64,000 bases of DNA from Paracidovorax wautersii (GTDB lineage: Bacteria; Pseudomonadota; Gammaproteobacteria; Burkholderiales; Burkholderiaceae_C), in assembly GCF_031453675.1 (NCBI RefSeq), contig NZ_JAVIZX010000001.1, positions 248,001-312,000 on the forward strand. The letters run 5' to 3'. Of the stretch, positions 39,422 to 48,688 are shown one piece after another. Within the stretch, counting starts at the first letter, position 1; each line of letters opens with the position of its first letter. Under the pieces are notes generated by a model that was given only the letters and a program-made list of their open reading frames with translations, made no database searches and was not told the origin of the DNA. The position numbers and the translations under genes were made by a program.

Positions 39422-40177
39422 TTACTTGACGTCTTTCCAGAAGGCCGCATTCAGCCTCCAGGCAATGACAGTAAAGATGCCGAGGAAAATCAGCACCCAG
39501 ACGCCTACGCGAACCCGCGTATTTTGCGCCGGCTCGCCCATCCACTGCAGGTAATTGACGAGATCACCCACAGCCTGGTCATATTGCAAGGGCGTCATGG
39601 TACCAGCCGAGACTTGTTCCCACCCTTTGAAGACCTGCGTCTTGTGGCCGTGGCTCTCGTGCTCTTCGAACACCGGGCGGCGATCGCCCTGCAGTTGCCA
39701 CAGGGCGTGCGGCATGCCGACGCTAGGGAAGGCGAGGTTGTTCCAGCCCGTGGCCTTGGTGTCGTCGCGGTAGAAAGTCCGCAGGAAGGTGTACAGGTAA
39801 TCCGATCCTGTGCCACCGTGGCCGGCGCGCGAACGCGCGATCACGGACAGGTCGGGCGGGTTGCCGCCGAACCACTCCTTGGCTTGGCGCGGGTCGATGG
39901 CGGCCTTCATGGTCTCGCCCACCTTGTCCGTCGTGAACAGCAGGTTGTCCTTGATCTGCTGCTCGGTCAGCCCGATGTCCTGCAGACGGTTGAACCGCAT
40001 GGACGATGCCGAGTGGCAGCTCAGGCAGTAGTTGACGAACAGCTTGGCGCCATTCTGCAGCGATGCCGTGTCGGTCACCTTGCCGGGCGCCTTGTCCCAG
40101 GCGATGCCGCCCTCCGCTGCATGTGCACCTGCAGCGACTGTCAGCGCAGCCACCAACGTGAGGATGATCTTCTTCAT
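39422..40177 (-). CDS. petC: Cytochrome c1 of the bc1 complex
   Basis: 251-residue haem protein of complex III that passes electrons from the Rieske centre to soluble cytochrome c. A signal peptide ends at AHAAEGG; the haem site is CLSCH (in NYCLSCHSASSMRF), and a C-terminal anchor (VGVWVLIFLGIFTVIAWRL) ends in FWKDVK. GGAGA precedes the chosen ATG; the open frame upstream runs back to petB. Third gene of petA-petB-petC. Confidence 0.95.
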   Translation of the reverse strand: MKKIILTLVAALTVAAGAHAAEGGIAWDKAPGKVTDTASLQNGAKLFVNYCLSCHSASSMRFNRLQDIGLTEQQIKDNLLFTTDKVGETMKAAIDPRQAKEWFGGNPPDLSVIARSRAGHGGTGSDYLYTFLRTFYRDDTKATGWNNLAFPSVGMPHALWQLQGDRRPVFEEHESHGHKTQVFKGWEQVSAGTMTPLQYDQAVGDLVNYLQWMGEPAQNTRVRVGVWVLIFLGIFTVIAWRLNAAFWKDVK

Positions 40178-40193
40178 TGTTGTTCTCTCCAGC

Positions 40194-41612
40194 TCAATGC
40201 GCAGCAAAGGTCACACGATCGGGCACCGGCTTGGGCGTGCCGAGGCGGCTCCACCACGGCATCAGCAGGAAGAAACCGAAATAGAACAGCGTTCCCACCT
40301 GCGACACGCGCTCACCGATCGGCGAGGGTGGCTGCACCCCGAGATAAGCCAGCACCACGAAGTTGACGACAAATATGCCGTACAGGTACTTGTGCCAGCT
40401 CGGGCGGTAGCGGATGGACTTCACCGGGCTCATGTCGAGCCAAGGCAGGAAGAACAGAATGATGACTGCGCCACCCATCACCACCACACCCCAGAACTTG
40501 GCGTCGATGGAGAGCATCAGGGCAATGGCCACCACCGCAGCGAGAACCACCGCGCCCTTGATGAAGGCCGGCAGCTTGCCTTTGACGACGCCCAGGCCGG
40601 CCGCCAACACCACGCAGGCGATCAGTGCGTACATCATTTCGCTGGTGATGGCACGCAGCATGGAATAGAACGGCGTGAAGTACCACACGGGGGCGATGTG
40701 GGCGGGCGTCTTCAGCGGATCGGCGGGAATGAAGTTGTTGTACTCCAGGAAGTAGCCGCCGAACTCTGGCGCGAAGAACACCACGGCCGAGAAGATGAAC
40801 AGGAACACGCACACGCCGAAGATGTCGTGCACGGTGTAGTACGGGTGGAAGGGGATGCCGTCCAGCGGATGGCCGTGTTCGTCCTTGGGCGCATTCGGGC
40901 CTTTGATCTCGATGCCGTCAGGGTTGTTGGAACCCACGTCGTGCAGCGCCAGCAAGTGGGCGACCACCAGGCCCAGCAGCACCAGCGGCACGGCGATCAC
41001 GTGGAAGCTGAAGAAGCGGTTCAGCGTGGCGTCGCCCACCACGTAGTCACCGCGGATCAGCAGGGCCAGATCAGGACCGACGAAGGGGATGGCCGCGAAC
41101 AGGTTCACGATCACTTGCGCGCCCCAGTACGACATCTGGCCCCAGGGCAGCAGGTAGCCCATGAAGGCCTCGGCCATGAGCGCCAGGAAGATCGCGCAAC
41201 CGAAGATCCAGACCAGCTCGCGCGGCTTGCGGTAGGAGCCGTAAAGCAGCCCGCGGAACATGTGCAGATACACCACCACGAAGAACGCCGAAGCCCCCGT
41301 GGAGTGCATGTAGCGGATCAGCCAGCCCCAGGGCACGTCGCGCATGATGTACTCGACGGACTCGAACGCCTTGGCGGCGTCGGGCTTGTAGTGCATCACG
41401 AGGAAGATGCCGGTGACGATCTGGATCACCAGCACCAGGAGGGCCAGCGAGCCGAAGATGTACCAGAAGTTGAAGTTCTTCGGAGCGTAGTACTCCGACA
41501 TGTGCACGCGGTAGGCGTCGAAGGCCGTGGGGAAGCGGTTCTCGAACCAGTTGGTGACCTTGGCGCCGGTGGAGGCGTTGGGGGAGATGTCCTTGAATTC
41601 GCGGTATGCCAT
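40194..41612 (-). CDS. petB: Cytochrome b of the bc1 complex
   Basis: 472-residue, eight-helix di-haem quinol oxidase core. Haem-ligand histidine motifs lie in MRDVPWGWLIRYMHSTGASA and SFHVIAVPLVLLGLVVAHLL; the Qo motif PDPLK-type sequence appears as IPADPLKTPAHIAPVWYFTP. It is somewhat longer than mitochondrial cytochrome b, as usual in betaproteobacteria. Separated from petA by 11 bp and from petC by 16 bp. Confidence 0.97.
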   Translation of the reverse strand: MAYREFKDISPNASTGAKVTNWFENRFPTAFDAYRVHMSEYYAPKNFNFWYIFGSLALLVLVIQIVTGIFLVMHYKPDAAKAFESVEYIMRDVPWGWLIRYMHSTGASAFFVVVYLHMFRGLLYGSYRKPRELVWIFGCAIFLALMAEAFMGYLLPWGQMSYWGAQVIVNLFAAIPFVGPDLALLIRGDYVVGDATLNRFFSFHVIAVPLVLLGLVVAHLLALHDVGSNNPDGIEIKGPNAPKDEHGHPLDGIPFHPYYTVHDIFGVCVFLFIFSAVVFFAPEFGGYFLEYNNFIPADPLKTPAHIAPVWYFTPFYSMLRAITSEMMYALIACVVLAAGLGVVKGKLPAFIKGAVVLAAVVAIALMLSIDAKFWGVVVMGGAVIILFFLPWLDMSPVKSIRYRPSWHKYLYGIFVVNFVVLAYLGVQPPSPIGERVSQVGTLFYFGFFLLMPWWSRLGTPKPVPDRVTFAAH

Positions 41613-41623
41613 GTGCGTCTCCC

Positions 41624-42223
41624 TCAGGCCTTCTTGTCTTCACCGATCAGGAGCTTGGTGTCCGACAGGTACATGTGGGGTGGCACCTCGAGGTTGTCGG
41701 GCGCGGGCTTGTTCTTGAAGACGCGGCCGGCCATGTCGAACGTGGAGCCATGGCAGGGGCACAGGAAGCCGCCCTTCCAGTCGTCGGGCAGCGAGGGTTG
41801 CGCACCCGGCACGAACTTGTCGGAGGGCGAGCACCCCAGGTGGGAGCAGATGCCGACGGCCACCAGGATCTCGGGTTTGATCGAACGGGCCTCGTTGCGG
41901 GCGTATTCGGGCGTCAGCTCGCTGGGCTTGCGCTCGGATTTCGGGTCGGCCAGTTGGCCATCGAGCCCCGGCAGCCCTGCCAGTTGCTCGGGCGTGCGTT
42001 TGACGATCCACACCGGCTTGCCACGCCACTCCACCGTGATCTTCTCGCCCGGCTTCAAAGCAGAGATGTCCACCTCGACCGCGGCGCCCGCGGCTTTCGC
42101 CTTCTCGGAAGGCTGGAAAGTGCTCACAAAGGGAACGGCCGTCGCCACGCCGCCCACCGCACCAGCGCATCCGGACGCGATCAGCCACGTCCGCTTGCTG
42201 GAGTCGATTGGAGTTTCGCTCAT
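41624..42223 (-). CDS. petA: Rieske iron-sulfur subunit of the bc1 complex
   Basis: 199-residue ubiquinol-cytochrome c reductase iron-sulfur protein. One membrane helix near the N-terminus (about residues 10-32, preceded by KRTWLIASGCAGAVG) anchors the [2Fe-2S] domain, whose ligands are in CSHLGCSPSD and CPCHGSTFD. First gene of petABC; a TACAAT box lies 43 bp upstream. Confidence 0.96.
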   Translation of the reverse strand: MSETPIDSSKRTWLIASGCAGAVGGVATAVPFVSTFQPSEKAKAAGAAVEVDISALKPGEKITVEWRGKPVWIVKRTPEQLAGLPGLDGQLADPKSERKPSELTPEYARNEARSIKPEILVAVGICSHLGCSPSDKFVPGAQPSLPDDWKGGFLCPCHGSTFDMAGRVFKNKPAPDNLEVPPHMYLSDTKLLIGEDKKA

Positions 42224-42265
42224 GGGGTCCTCGATCTACTTGGGTATTGGGGAGGTTAACAACAA

Positions 42266-42271
42266 ATTGTA
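42266..42271 (-). promoter_or_regulatory. Candidate -10 box for petABC
   Basis: TACAAT on the minus strand, 43 bp before the petA ATG, inside a locally AT-rich 137-bp spacer shared with the divergent mscL. No good -35 is visible. Confidence 0.35.
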
Positions 42272-42360
42272 GCGGCACCAATATGGTTATTGCATTCCCA
42301 AAAGCGTCCTTAAGCTAGGCAATACTTCAGTGTTTTCATCTATATCAAAAGGAGTGGGAA

Positions 42361-42798
42361 ATGGGCATTGCAAAGGAGTTCAGGGAGTTTGCGGTCAAGG
42401 GGAATGTGATAGATCTGGCCGTGGGCGTGATCATTGGCGGGGCCTTCGGGAAGATCGTGGATTCCGTCGTCAACGACCTGATCATGCCGGTGGTCGGCCT
42501 GGTATTCGGCAGACTCGATTTCACCAACCTGTTTCTGGTTTTAGGCACCGTGCCGGCGGGTGTGCCCAACACGCTCGATGCATTGCGCAAAGCCGGCGTT
42601 CCGGTATTGGCCTATGGCAGTTTCATTACCGTCGCCGTGAATTTCGCCATTCTCGCTTTCATCATTTTCATGATGGTCAAGCAAATCAACCGGCTCAAGC
42701 GCGAAGCACCGCCCGCCCCTCCCGCGGCACCGGCTCCGACGCCCGAAGACATCGTGTTGCTGCGCGAGATTCGCGACAGCCTCGCGCGCCGCGGCTGA
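42361..42798 (+). CDS. mscL: Large-conductance mechanosensitive channel
   Basis: 145-residue pentameric channel that opens at near-lytic membrane tension. The N-terminal helix and TM1 show [20 protein letters not shown], and TM2 shows [20 protein letters not shown]-type sequence (here [19 protein letters not shown]). A C-terminal helix follows an Ala/Pro linker. AAAGGAG precedes the ATG. It is divergent from petABC and convergent with pdxA. Confidence 0.97.
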   Translation: MGIAKEFREFAVKGNVIDLAVGVIIGGAFGKIVDSVVNDLIMPVVGLVFGRLDFTNLFLVLGTVPAGVPNTLDALRKAGVPVLAYGSFITVAVNFAILAFIIFMMVKQINRLKREAPPAPPAAPAPTPEDIVLLREIRDSLARRG

Positions 42799-42814
42799 CG
42801 ACCGCATGAACGAC

Positions 42815-42833
42815 GGCCCGCGCGATGCGGGCC
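42815..42833. terminator. Hairpin between convergent mscL and pdxA
   Basis: GGCCCGC (42815-42821), loop GCGAT, GCGGGCC (42827-42833). Only a short T-run follows on the plus strand, so it is a weaker terminator candidate for mscL. Confidence 0.5.
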
Positions 42834-42840
42834 CGCCGTT

Positions 42841-43881
42841 TCAGCCGCGTACCAGACGACGCGCTTCTCGGACGGCCTCGACGAGGCTGCCGGCGTCCGC
42901 GATGCCCTGGCCGGCAATGTCGAACGCCGTGCCGTGGTCCGGGCTGGTACGCACCAGCGGCAGCCCCAGGGTCACGTTCACGCCCTTGTCCACGCCCAGG
43001 TACTTCACCGGAATCAGTCCTTGGTCGTGGTACATCGCCAGTACCACGTCAAACTCCCCAGCGCGCTGCGGCGTGTGGCGCGCCCGCATGAAGATGGTGT
43101 CCGGCGCGAAGGGGCCCACCGCGTCGATGCCTTCGGCGCGGGCGTCGGCGATCGCGGGCGCGATGGCGTCCAGTTCCTCGCGGCCGAAAAGGCCGCCCTC
43201 CCCCGCATGCGGATTGAGCCCGGCCACGCCGATGCGCGGCGTACGGCCCAGGCTGCGCGCCAGCGCCGTGTGGGTGATGCGCAGCGTGCGCAGCACATTC
43301 TCGCGCGTCACCGCATCCAGCGCCTGCCGCAGGGACACATGGATGCTGACCAGCACCGTGCGCAGCTCGTCGTTGGCCAGCATCATCCGAACGGGCATCT
43401 TCTGCAGGGGTACGCCGTGGTGGCGCGCGGCCTCCGCCTGCAGCAGTTCGGTGTGGCCGGGATAGTCCACGCCGGCTGCGAACAACGCCTCCTTGTGCAA
43501 CGGCGCGGTGACCAACGCGGCGATCTCGCCGCGCAACGCCGCGCGCGCAGCCCAGACCACGCACTCCGCAGCGGCCCTGCCAGCCTCGGCGCTGACCTGT
43601 CCGTAAGGCAGCGGCCCCGGCAGGCCGGGCAAAGGCAGAACGGGCAGACAGCGCGGTGGCAACCCGGCCACCTCGGACGCCGAGGCGATGACCGCCACCG
43701 GCAGGCTGGTGTCGCCCGCCGCCGAGATGCACTGCGCGGCCCGGCGCAGGGTGGCTGGCTCTCCGGCGACGAAGCAGCCGCGGAGGTCCTGCGGCGCGTC
43801 GCGGAACGCCCGGGCGACGATCTCGGGCCCGATACCGGCCGGGTCGCCGGGGGTGATGGCGATGGGAAGCTCAGCGGTCAT
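42841..43881 (-). CDS. pdxA: 4-hydroxythreonine-4-phosphate dehydrogenase
   Basis: 346-residue NAD-dependent enzyme of the DXP-dependent pyridoxal phosphate pathway. PIAITPGDPAGIGPEI, the metal-binding YPGHTELL and MYHDQGLIPVKYLG, and GTAFDIAGQGIAD are all conserved. The start at 43881 fits the family N-terminus; the open frame continues upstream through repeat copy G without homology. It converges on mscL. Confidence 0.95.
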   Translation of the reverse strand: MTAELPIAITPGDPAGIGPEIVARAFRDAPQDLRGCFVAGEPATLRRAAQCISAAGDTSLPVAVIASASEVAGLPPRCLPVLPLPGLPGPLPYGQVSAEAGRAAAECVVWAARAALRGEIAALVTAPLHKEALFAAGVDYPGHTELLQAEAARHHGVPLQKMPVRMMLANDELRTVLVSIHVSLRQALDAVTRENVLRTLRITHTALARSLGRTPRIGVAGLNPHAGEGGLFGREELDAIAPAIADARAEGIDAVGPFAPDTIFMRARHTPQRAGEFDVVLAMYHDQGLIPVKYLGVDKGVNVTLGLPLVRTSPDHGTAFDIAGQGIADAGSLVEAVREARRLVRG

Positions 43882-43904
43882 ATCCTGGCATTCATGATCA
43901 AAAT

Positions 43905-43949
43905 GGCCTGTAGCGCTTGATGGACAGGCGCATACAGCTATCAATTGAT
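43905..43949 (-). repeat. Dispersed two-hairpin repeat, copy G
   Basis: Minus-strand reading ATCAATTGATAGCTGTATGC then GCCTGTCCATCAAGCGCTACAGGCC. It begins 11 bases after the stop codon of the Nif3 gene, between it and pdxA. Confidence 0.7.
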
Positions 43950-43960
43950 GAGCATTCCGA

Positions 43961-44725
43961 TCAGGCCGGGTTGTCGATGTCGATGAACACGTGCTCCAGC
44001 CCCAGTTCGGCCGCCACATGGGAGGCCAGGGCCGGCGCGCCGTAGCGCTCGGTGGCGTGGTGGCCGGCAGCGATGAAGGCGACACCGGTCTCGCGCGCCA
44101 GATGGGCCTGGGGTTCGGAGATCTCGCCGGTGATGAAGGCATCCGCACCGGCAGCGACGGCGGACTCGAAGTAGCCTTGGGCGCCGCCGGTGCACCAGGC
44201 CACGCGGCGGATCGGGCGGGCCGTGCCGTCCGTCGCATGCGCCACCACGGTCACGCTGCGGCCCAGCGCCTGTTGCACATGGTCGGCCAGGGCTTGCGGG
44301 CCATCGAAGGTGGCGGGCGCCGCAAAGCCCAGGTCCTGCTCGCCGAACCGGCGGTCGGCCTGCAGGCCGAGCACGCGGCCCAGCTGGGCGTTGTTGCCCC
44401 ACTCGGCATGCGCATCCAGGGGCAGGTGGTAGGCGAAGAGGTTGATGTCATTCGCCAGCAGCAGGCGCAGGCGCTGCTTCATCCAGCCGGTGACGCGGCC
44501 GTCCTGCCCGCGCCAGAACAGGCCGTGGTGAACGAAGACGGCGTCCGCGCGGTGGTCGATGGCGGCTTCGATCAGCGCCCGGCTGGCGGTGACGCCGCTG
44601 ACGATGCGCTCGATGCGCGGTTTGCCCTCGACCTGCAGCCCGTTGGGGCCGTAGTCCTTGAAGCGCTCGGGCTGCAGCAGGCCGTCGAAGCGGGCCTGCA
44701 GATCTTCTCGGGTGATGCTGCTCAT
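43961..44725 (-). CDS. Nif3-like dinuclear metal protein (YbgI/GCH I type 2 family)
   Basis: 254-residue protein of the Nif3 (DUF34) family, hexameric in known structures with a two-metal site. Metal ligands are visible in AVFVHHGLFW, NLFAYHLPLDAHAEWGNNAQ, and C-terminal GHHATERYG; TGEISEPQAHLARE is also conserved. Biochemical function is unsettled (annotations as GTP cyclohydrolase are disputed). Start chosen at MSSITREDLQARFDGLLQPE, matching the family. It lies between the MHS permease and pdxA on the same strand. Confidence 0.9.
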   Translation of the reverse strand: MSSITREDLQARFDGLLQPERFKDYGPNGLQVEGKPRIERIVSGVTASRALIEAAIDHRADAVFVHHGLFWRGQDGRVTGWMKQRLRLLLANDINLFAYHLPLDAHAEWGNNAQLGRVLGLQADRRFGEQDLGFAAPATFDGPQALADHVQQALGRSVTVVAHATDGTARPIRRVAWCTGGAQGYFESAVAAGADAFITGEISEPQAHLARETGVAFIAAGHHATERYGAPALASHVAAELGLEHVFIDIDNPA

Positions 44726-44784
44726 GGGCCCGATTGTCTCAGCCCCGCGCCCGGGCAGAGCCCGCAGCACTGCGGGCTCTGCGG

Positions 44785-46116
44785 TCAGGCGCGCCGGGCG
44801 GATCCCGTCGGCTGCCAGCCGCGGGAGGCCAGGGGCCAGAAGCCGATCAGAAAGCCCAGCACGCCCATGGCCGCCACGTAGTGGGCGGGCGCCATGACGT
44901 CGTACTTCTGCCAGACGCTGATCAGGATGGGCGTCATGCCACCGAACACGGCGTAGGCCATGTTGTACGAGAACGAAAGGCCGGAGAAGCGCACTTCCGG
45001 CGGGAAGGCGCGCACCCCCACGATGGGCAGCATGGAGATGGTGCCGACGAAGAAGCCGACCAGCGCGTACGTCCAAACCAGCGACTCGGGCGTGCCGGGC
45101 AGGCCCATGTAGAAGATGTACGAGGTGATCGCCAGGCCGCCCCAGCCCACCAGCATGACGGCCTTGGTGCCGAACCGGTCGGAGGCCCAGCCCGTCAGCG
45201 CGCAACCGATGGTCAGCGTGAGCGTGGCGCCCACGTTGGCCTTGAGCGCCAGCGCCGCGGGGATCTGGAACACCGTCTGCAGGTACACCGGCGTGAAGAG
45301 GATGACCACCACGATGGCGGTGGACAGCACCCACGTCATCAGCGCCACCAGGGCGATCGACGGACGGTGCTCGCGCAGGATGGTCTTCACCGGCAGTTCG
45401 CGGGCGATCTTCTTGCGCTCGGCCATCTCCTGGAAGATCGGCGTTTCTTCCAGGAAGCGGCGCAGGTACACCGACACCAGGCCGAACACGCCGCCCAGGA
45501 TGAACGGAATGCGCCAGGCCCAGTCGTTGATCTCCGCCGGCGTGTACCAGGTGTTCAGGCCCACCGCGATCAGCGAGCCGAGGAGGATGCCGCCGGTGAT
45601 GCCTGCCGTCAGCGTGCCCACGGCAAAGCCGTAATGGCGTTGCGGCACGTGTTCGGCCACGAAGACCCAGGCGCCCGGCATCTCGCCGCCGATGGCCGCG
45701 CCCTGCAGGATGCGCATGGCCAGCAGCAGCAGCGGTGCGGCGATGCCGATGACGGCATAGGTCGGCAGCAGGCCGATCACCAGCGTGGGCACGGACATCA
45801 GGAAGATGGACAGCGTGAACATCTTCTTGCGGCCCAGCTTGTCGCCGTAGTGGGCGATGATGATCCCGCCCAGGGGGCGTGCCAGGTAGCCGGCGGCGAA
45901 GATGCCCAGCGTCTGCAGCTGGCGCAGCCAGTCGGGCATGTCGACGGGGAAGAACAGCGCGCCCAGGATCTTCGCGAAGAAAACGAAGACGACGAAGTCG
46001 TAGAACTCCAGCGTGCCGCCCAGGGCCGACAGGCCCAGCGTCTGGTAGTCGCGGCGGTTCAAGGGGCGATGGAGGGCAGCGTCCGACAGAGGGGACGCCG
46101 AGGTCACAGTGGTCAT
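44785..46116 (-). CDS. MFS permease, metabolite:H+ symporter (MHS) family
   Basis: 443-residue, 12-helix transporter. The first helix has GGTLEFYDFVVFVFFAKILG and the loop motif GDKLGRKKMFTLSIFLMSVP, typical of the ShiA/KgtP/ProP group. Likely imports a carboxylate or osmolyte; the substrate is not assignable. The start MTTVTSASPL is preferred over a GTG/ATG extension through non-conserved residues, but no ribosome site stands out. The upstream 300 bp to the divergent protease gene contain no gene. Confidence 0.88.
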   Translation of the reverse strand: MTTVTSASPLSDAALHRPLNRRDYQTLGLSALGGTLEFYDFVVFVFFAKILGALFFPVDMPDWLRQLQTLGIFAAGYLARPLGGIIIAHYGDKLGRKKMFTLSIFLMSVPTLVIGLLPTYAVIGIAAPLLLLAMRILQGAAIGGEMPGAWVFVAEHVPQRHYGFAVGTLTAGITGGILLGSLIAVGLNTWYTPAEINDWAWRIPFILGGVFGLVSVYLRRFLEETPIFQEMAERKKIARELPVKTILREHRPSIALVALMTWVLSTAIVVVILFTPVYLQTVFQIPAALALKANVGATLTLTIGCALTGWASDRFGTKAVMLVGWGGLAITSYIFYMGLPGTPESLVWTYALVGFFVGTISMLPIVGVRAFPPEVRFSGLSFSYNMAYAVFGGMTPILISVWQKYDVMAPAHYVAAMGVLGFLIGFWPLASRGWQPTGSARRA

Positions 46117-46416
46117 GGTGCTTTTTTCGAAAACTCGACAGGACAACTGCACGCCGCGCAAGGCACCGGTGGCGTGCCATGGGCAGTCCGACGTTCAGCA
46201 GGCAGTCCGGGGTGGGGGCTTGGAGCGAGCGGCCTGGGCAGGTGGGCCAGGGCGCGGCGAACGGGAAGCGGTTACAGTCCGCCACATTCTAGGGGTTTCC
46301 ACCCAGCATCACTGACCCTGCACTGACAACCTCGCTTGCTGCAGGGCCGCGCATCCTGTAACAGGGAGCGCCAGTCGGGCGACAATGCAGGTTTTGCAAG
46401 GATCGGCCTCCATCCC
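46117..46416. other. 300-bp divergent spacer without a gene
   Basis: Lies between the MHS permease and the DegS-like protease, transcribed away from each other. I see no tRNA, repeat copy or convincing promoter pair in it; codon-like open frames here run antisense to, or in extension of, the neighbours only. Confidence 0.5.
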
Positions 46417-47571
46417 ATGAAGCGCTTCTGGCTGCTGTTCTCCCAAACCGTGACGGTGCTCGTCGCGGCCTACTTTGTGGTTGCCACCCTCCAGCCCGAC
46501 TGGATCCGGGGCGGTGCGACGCGCAGCAGCGCGGGCATCTCGCTGATCGAGGCGCCCGCCAGCCCGGTGCCCCAGCCCGCGGCGGGCAGCTTCAGCGCCG
46601 CAGCGCGCAAGGCGGCGCCGGCGGTGGTCAGCATCAACACCAGCAAGGCCGTGCGCCACCCGCGCAGCAACGATCCGTGGTTCCAGTTCTTCTTCGGCGA
46701 CCAGGGCACGCAGGCGCAGACCGGCCTGGGTAGCGGCGTCATCATCAGCCCCGACGGCTACATCCTCACCAACAACCACGTGGTGGAAGGCGCGGACGAG
46801 ATCGAGGTGACGCTGACCGACAGCCGCCGCGCCCGCGCCAGCGTGATCGGCACCGACCCGGACACCGACCTGGCCATCCTCAAGGTCGACCTCGACAAGC
46901 TGCCGGTGATCGTCCTGGGCAATTCCGACCAGCTCGCCGTGGGCGACCAGGTGCTGGCGATCGGCAACCCGTTCGGCGTGGGCCAGACCGTCACCAGCGG
47001 CATCGTGTCCGCGCTCGGCCGCAGCCAGCTGGGCATCAACACCTTCGAGAACTTCATTCAGACCGATGCCGCCATCAACCCCGGCAACTCCGGCGGCGCG
47101 CTGGTGGACGTGAACGGCAATCTCATGGGCATCAACACCGCCATCTACTCGCGCTCGGGCGGCAGCATGGGCATCGGCTTCGCCATTCCCGTGTCCACGG
47201 CCAAGCTGGTGCTCGACGGCATTGTCAAGGACGGGCAGGTCACGCGCGGCTGGATCGGCGTGGAGCCGAACGAGCTGTCTCCCGAGCTGGCTGAGACCTT
47301 CGGCGTGAAGGCGTCCGAAGGCGTGATCATCACCGGTGTGCTGCAGGACGGCCCGGCCGCCCAAGCGGGCGTGCGGCCCGGCGACGTCATCGTGTCGGTG
47401 GACGACAAGCCGACCCAGAACGTGTCCGCCCTGCTGACGGCGGTGGCTGCCCTCAAGCCGGGCACGCCGGCCTCCTTCCAGCTGCGCCGCGGCGATGCGG
47501 CGCTGGAGGTCAGCGTGGTGCCCGGCACGCGTCCGCGTCCCCAGCAGCAGCGGATGCCGCAGCGGCGCTGA
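46417..47571 (+). CDS. DegS-like S1C serine protease (membrane-anchored, one PDZ)
   Basis: 384-residue HtrA-family protease. One N-terminal membrane segment (about residues 8-26), a trypsin-like domain with the complete triad His121 (NNHVV), Asp151 (DTDLAIL) and Ser225 (NPGNSGGAL), and a single PDZ domain (about 275-370). One PDZ plus an uncleaved anchor is the DegS architecture rather than DegP/DegQ, so a role in sensing misfolded envelope proteins is likely but not shown. The start MKRFWLLFSQTVTVLVAAYF is chosen for the anchor; the upstream frame is open but lacks homology. It converges on tatC across a strong bidirectional hairpin. Confidence 0.9.
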   Translation: MKRFWLLFSQTVTVLVAAYFVVATLQPDWIRGGATRSSAGISLIEAPASPVPQPAAGSFSAAARKAAPAVVSINTSKAVRHPRSNDPWFQFFFGDQGTQAQTGLGSGVIISPDGYILTNNHVVEGADEIEVTLTDSRRARASVIGTDPDTDLAILKVDLDKLPVIVLGNSDQLAVGDQVLAIGNPFGVGQTVTSGIVSALGRSQLGINTFENFIQTDAAINPGNSGGALVDVNGNLMGINTAIYSRSGGSMGIGFAIPVSTAKLVLDGIVKDGQVTRGWIGVEPNELSPELAETFGVKASEGVIITGVLQDGPAAQAGVRPGDVIVSVDDKPTQNVSALLTAVAALKPGTPASFQLRRGDAALEVSVVPGTRPRPQQQRMPQRR

Positions 47572-47712
47572 GAGGGCCGATGACCGCCGGGGCGCCCACG
47601 CGCTGAGCGCGCCCCGAGCGGCATGGCTGCGCAGGTTTGTGCACGCCTTGCCCGCAGCCGTTCAGGATCGATAGCGCGGGGCCATGGGCTACGTCAACAG
47701 ACCCAGACCATC

Positions 47713-47776
47713 GCTATCAAAAAAAGAGCTGTCAGCGCAGATAATACCTGCGTTGGCAGCTCTTTTCATATTTGCG
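47713..47776. terminator. Bidirectional terminator derived from dispersed repeat, copy H
   Basis: After GCTATCAAA, AAAAGAGCTGTCAGCGCAG (47722-47740) pairs with 47748-47766 around ATAATAC; all 19 pairs form in RNA if two G-U pairs are allowed. The plus strand ends in CTCTTTT and the minus strand in CTCTTTTTTTG, so it can stop transcripts from both the degS-like gene and tatC. The flanks (GATAGC, GCGGCC) match the repeat family. Confidence 0.8.
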
Positions 47777-47839
47777 GCCTGCCCGGGAAGGGGCCGAGGC
47801 GAACACGGTGGATAGCGCCACCGCAAGGGGCCCGGTGGT

Positions 47840-48628
47840 TCAGGTGGTCGGTTCCTGCACGTCTTCCGGCGCCTTCGTGTGGCGGATGAACAGCTGGGCG
47901 GCCCAGATGCCCAGCTCGTACAGCAGGCACATGGGGATGGCCAGGGCCAGCTGCGATACCACGTCCGGCGGCGTGACCACGGCGGCGATCACGAAGGCGA
48001 TCACGATGAAGTAGCCGCGGAAGCTCTTGAGCTTGGCCACGTCCACGATGCCCATGCGCGCCAGCACGACGACGACGACGGGCACCTCGAAGGCCAGTCC
48101 GAAGGCAAGGAACATCGTCAGCACGAAGCTCAGGTACGCCTCGATATCCGGCGCGGCGGTGATGCTCTTGGGCGCGAAGCTCTGGATGAAGCTGAATACC
48201 TGGCCGAAGACGAAGAAATAGCAGAACGCCACGCCGATGAAGAACAGCAAGGTGCTGGACACCACCAGAGGCAGCACCAGCTTCTTCTCGTGCGAGTACA
48301 GCCCCGGTGCCACGAACGCCCATACCTGGTAGAGCACAACGGGCAACGCCACCAGGAAGGCCGACATCAGCAGAATCTTCAGGGGCACCATGAAGGGCGA
48401 GATCACCGAGGTGGCGATCAGCGTGGCTCCCTTGGGCAGGTGGGCCACCAGCGGCGCCGCCAGCAGATCGTAGAGCGCGCCCGGGCCGGGGTACAGGAAC
48501 AGCAGGCCGGCGGCGATGCCGACAGCGATCAGCGCCTTGACCAGACGGTCGCGGAGCTCCATGAGGTGCTGCACGAACGGCTGCTCGGTACCGGCCAATT
48601 CGTCTTCAGGGTGGGGAGTTTCTGACAT
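47840..48628 (-). CDS. tatC: Twin-arginine translocase subunit TatC
   Basis: 262-residue, six-helix receptor subunit of the Tat system, which exports folded proteins. It shows QPFVQHLMELRDRLVKALIA, PFMVPLKILLMSAFLVALPV, the periplasmic ALPVVLYQVWAFVAPGLYSH-type region and ALAIPMCLLYELGIWAAQLF. Last gene of tatABC; it converges on the protease gene. Confidence 0.97.
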   Translation of the reverse strand: MSETPHPEDELAGTEQPFVQHLMELRDRLVKALIAVGIAAGLLFLYPGPGALYDLLAAPLVAHLPKGATLIATSVISPFMVPLKILLMSAFLVALPVVLYQVWAFVAPGLYSHEKKLVLPLVVSSTLLFFIGVAFCYFFVFGQVFSFIQSFAPKSITAAPDIEAYLSFVLTMFLAFGLAFEVPVVVVVLARMGIVDVAKLKSFRGYFIVIAFVIAAVVTPPDVVSQLALAIPMCLLYELGIWAAQLFIRHTKAPEDVQEPTT

Positions 48629-48688
48629 GGGGGGTTGCGGGCGCTGCGCCCGCCTAGGCCTGCGCGGCCCGGACGCGCCGCGCGGCGT

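Noticed and set aside
46336-46416. Upstream extension of the DegS-like protease
   Set aside because: The extra residues precede a good membrane anchor that begins at ATG 46417 and are not protease-like.
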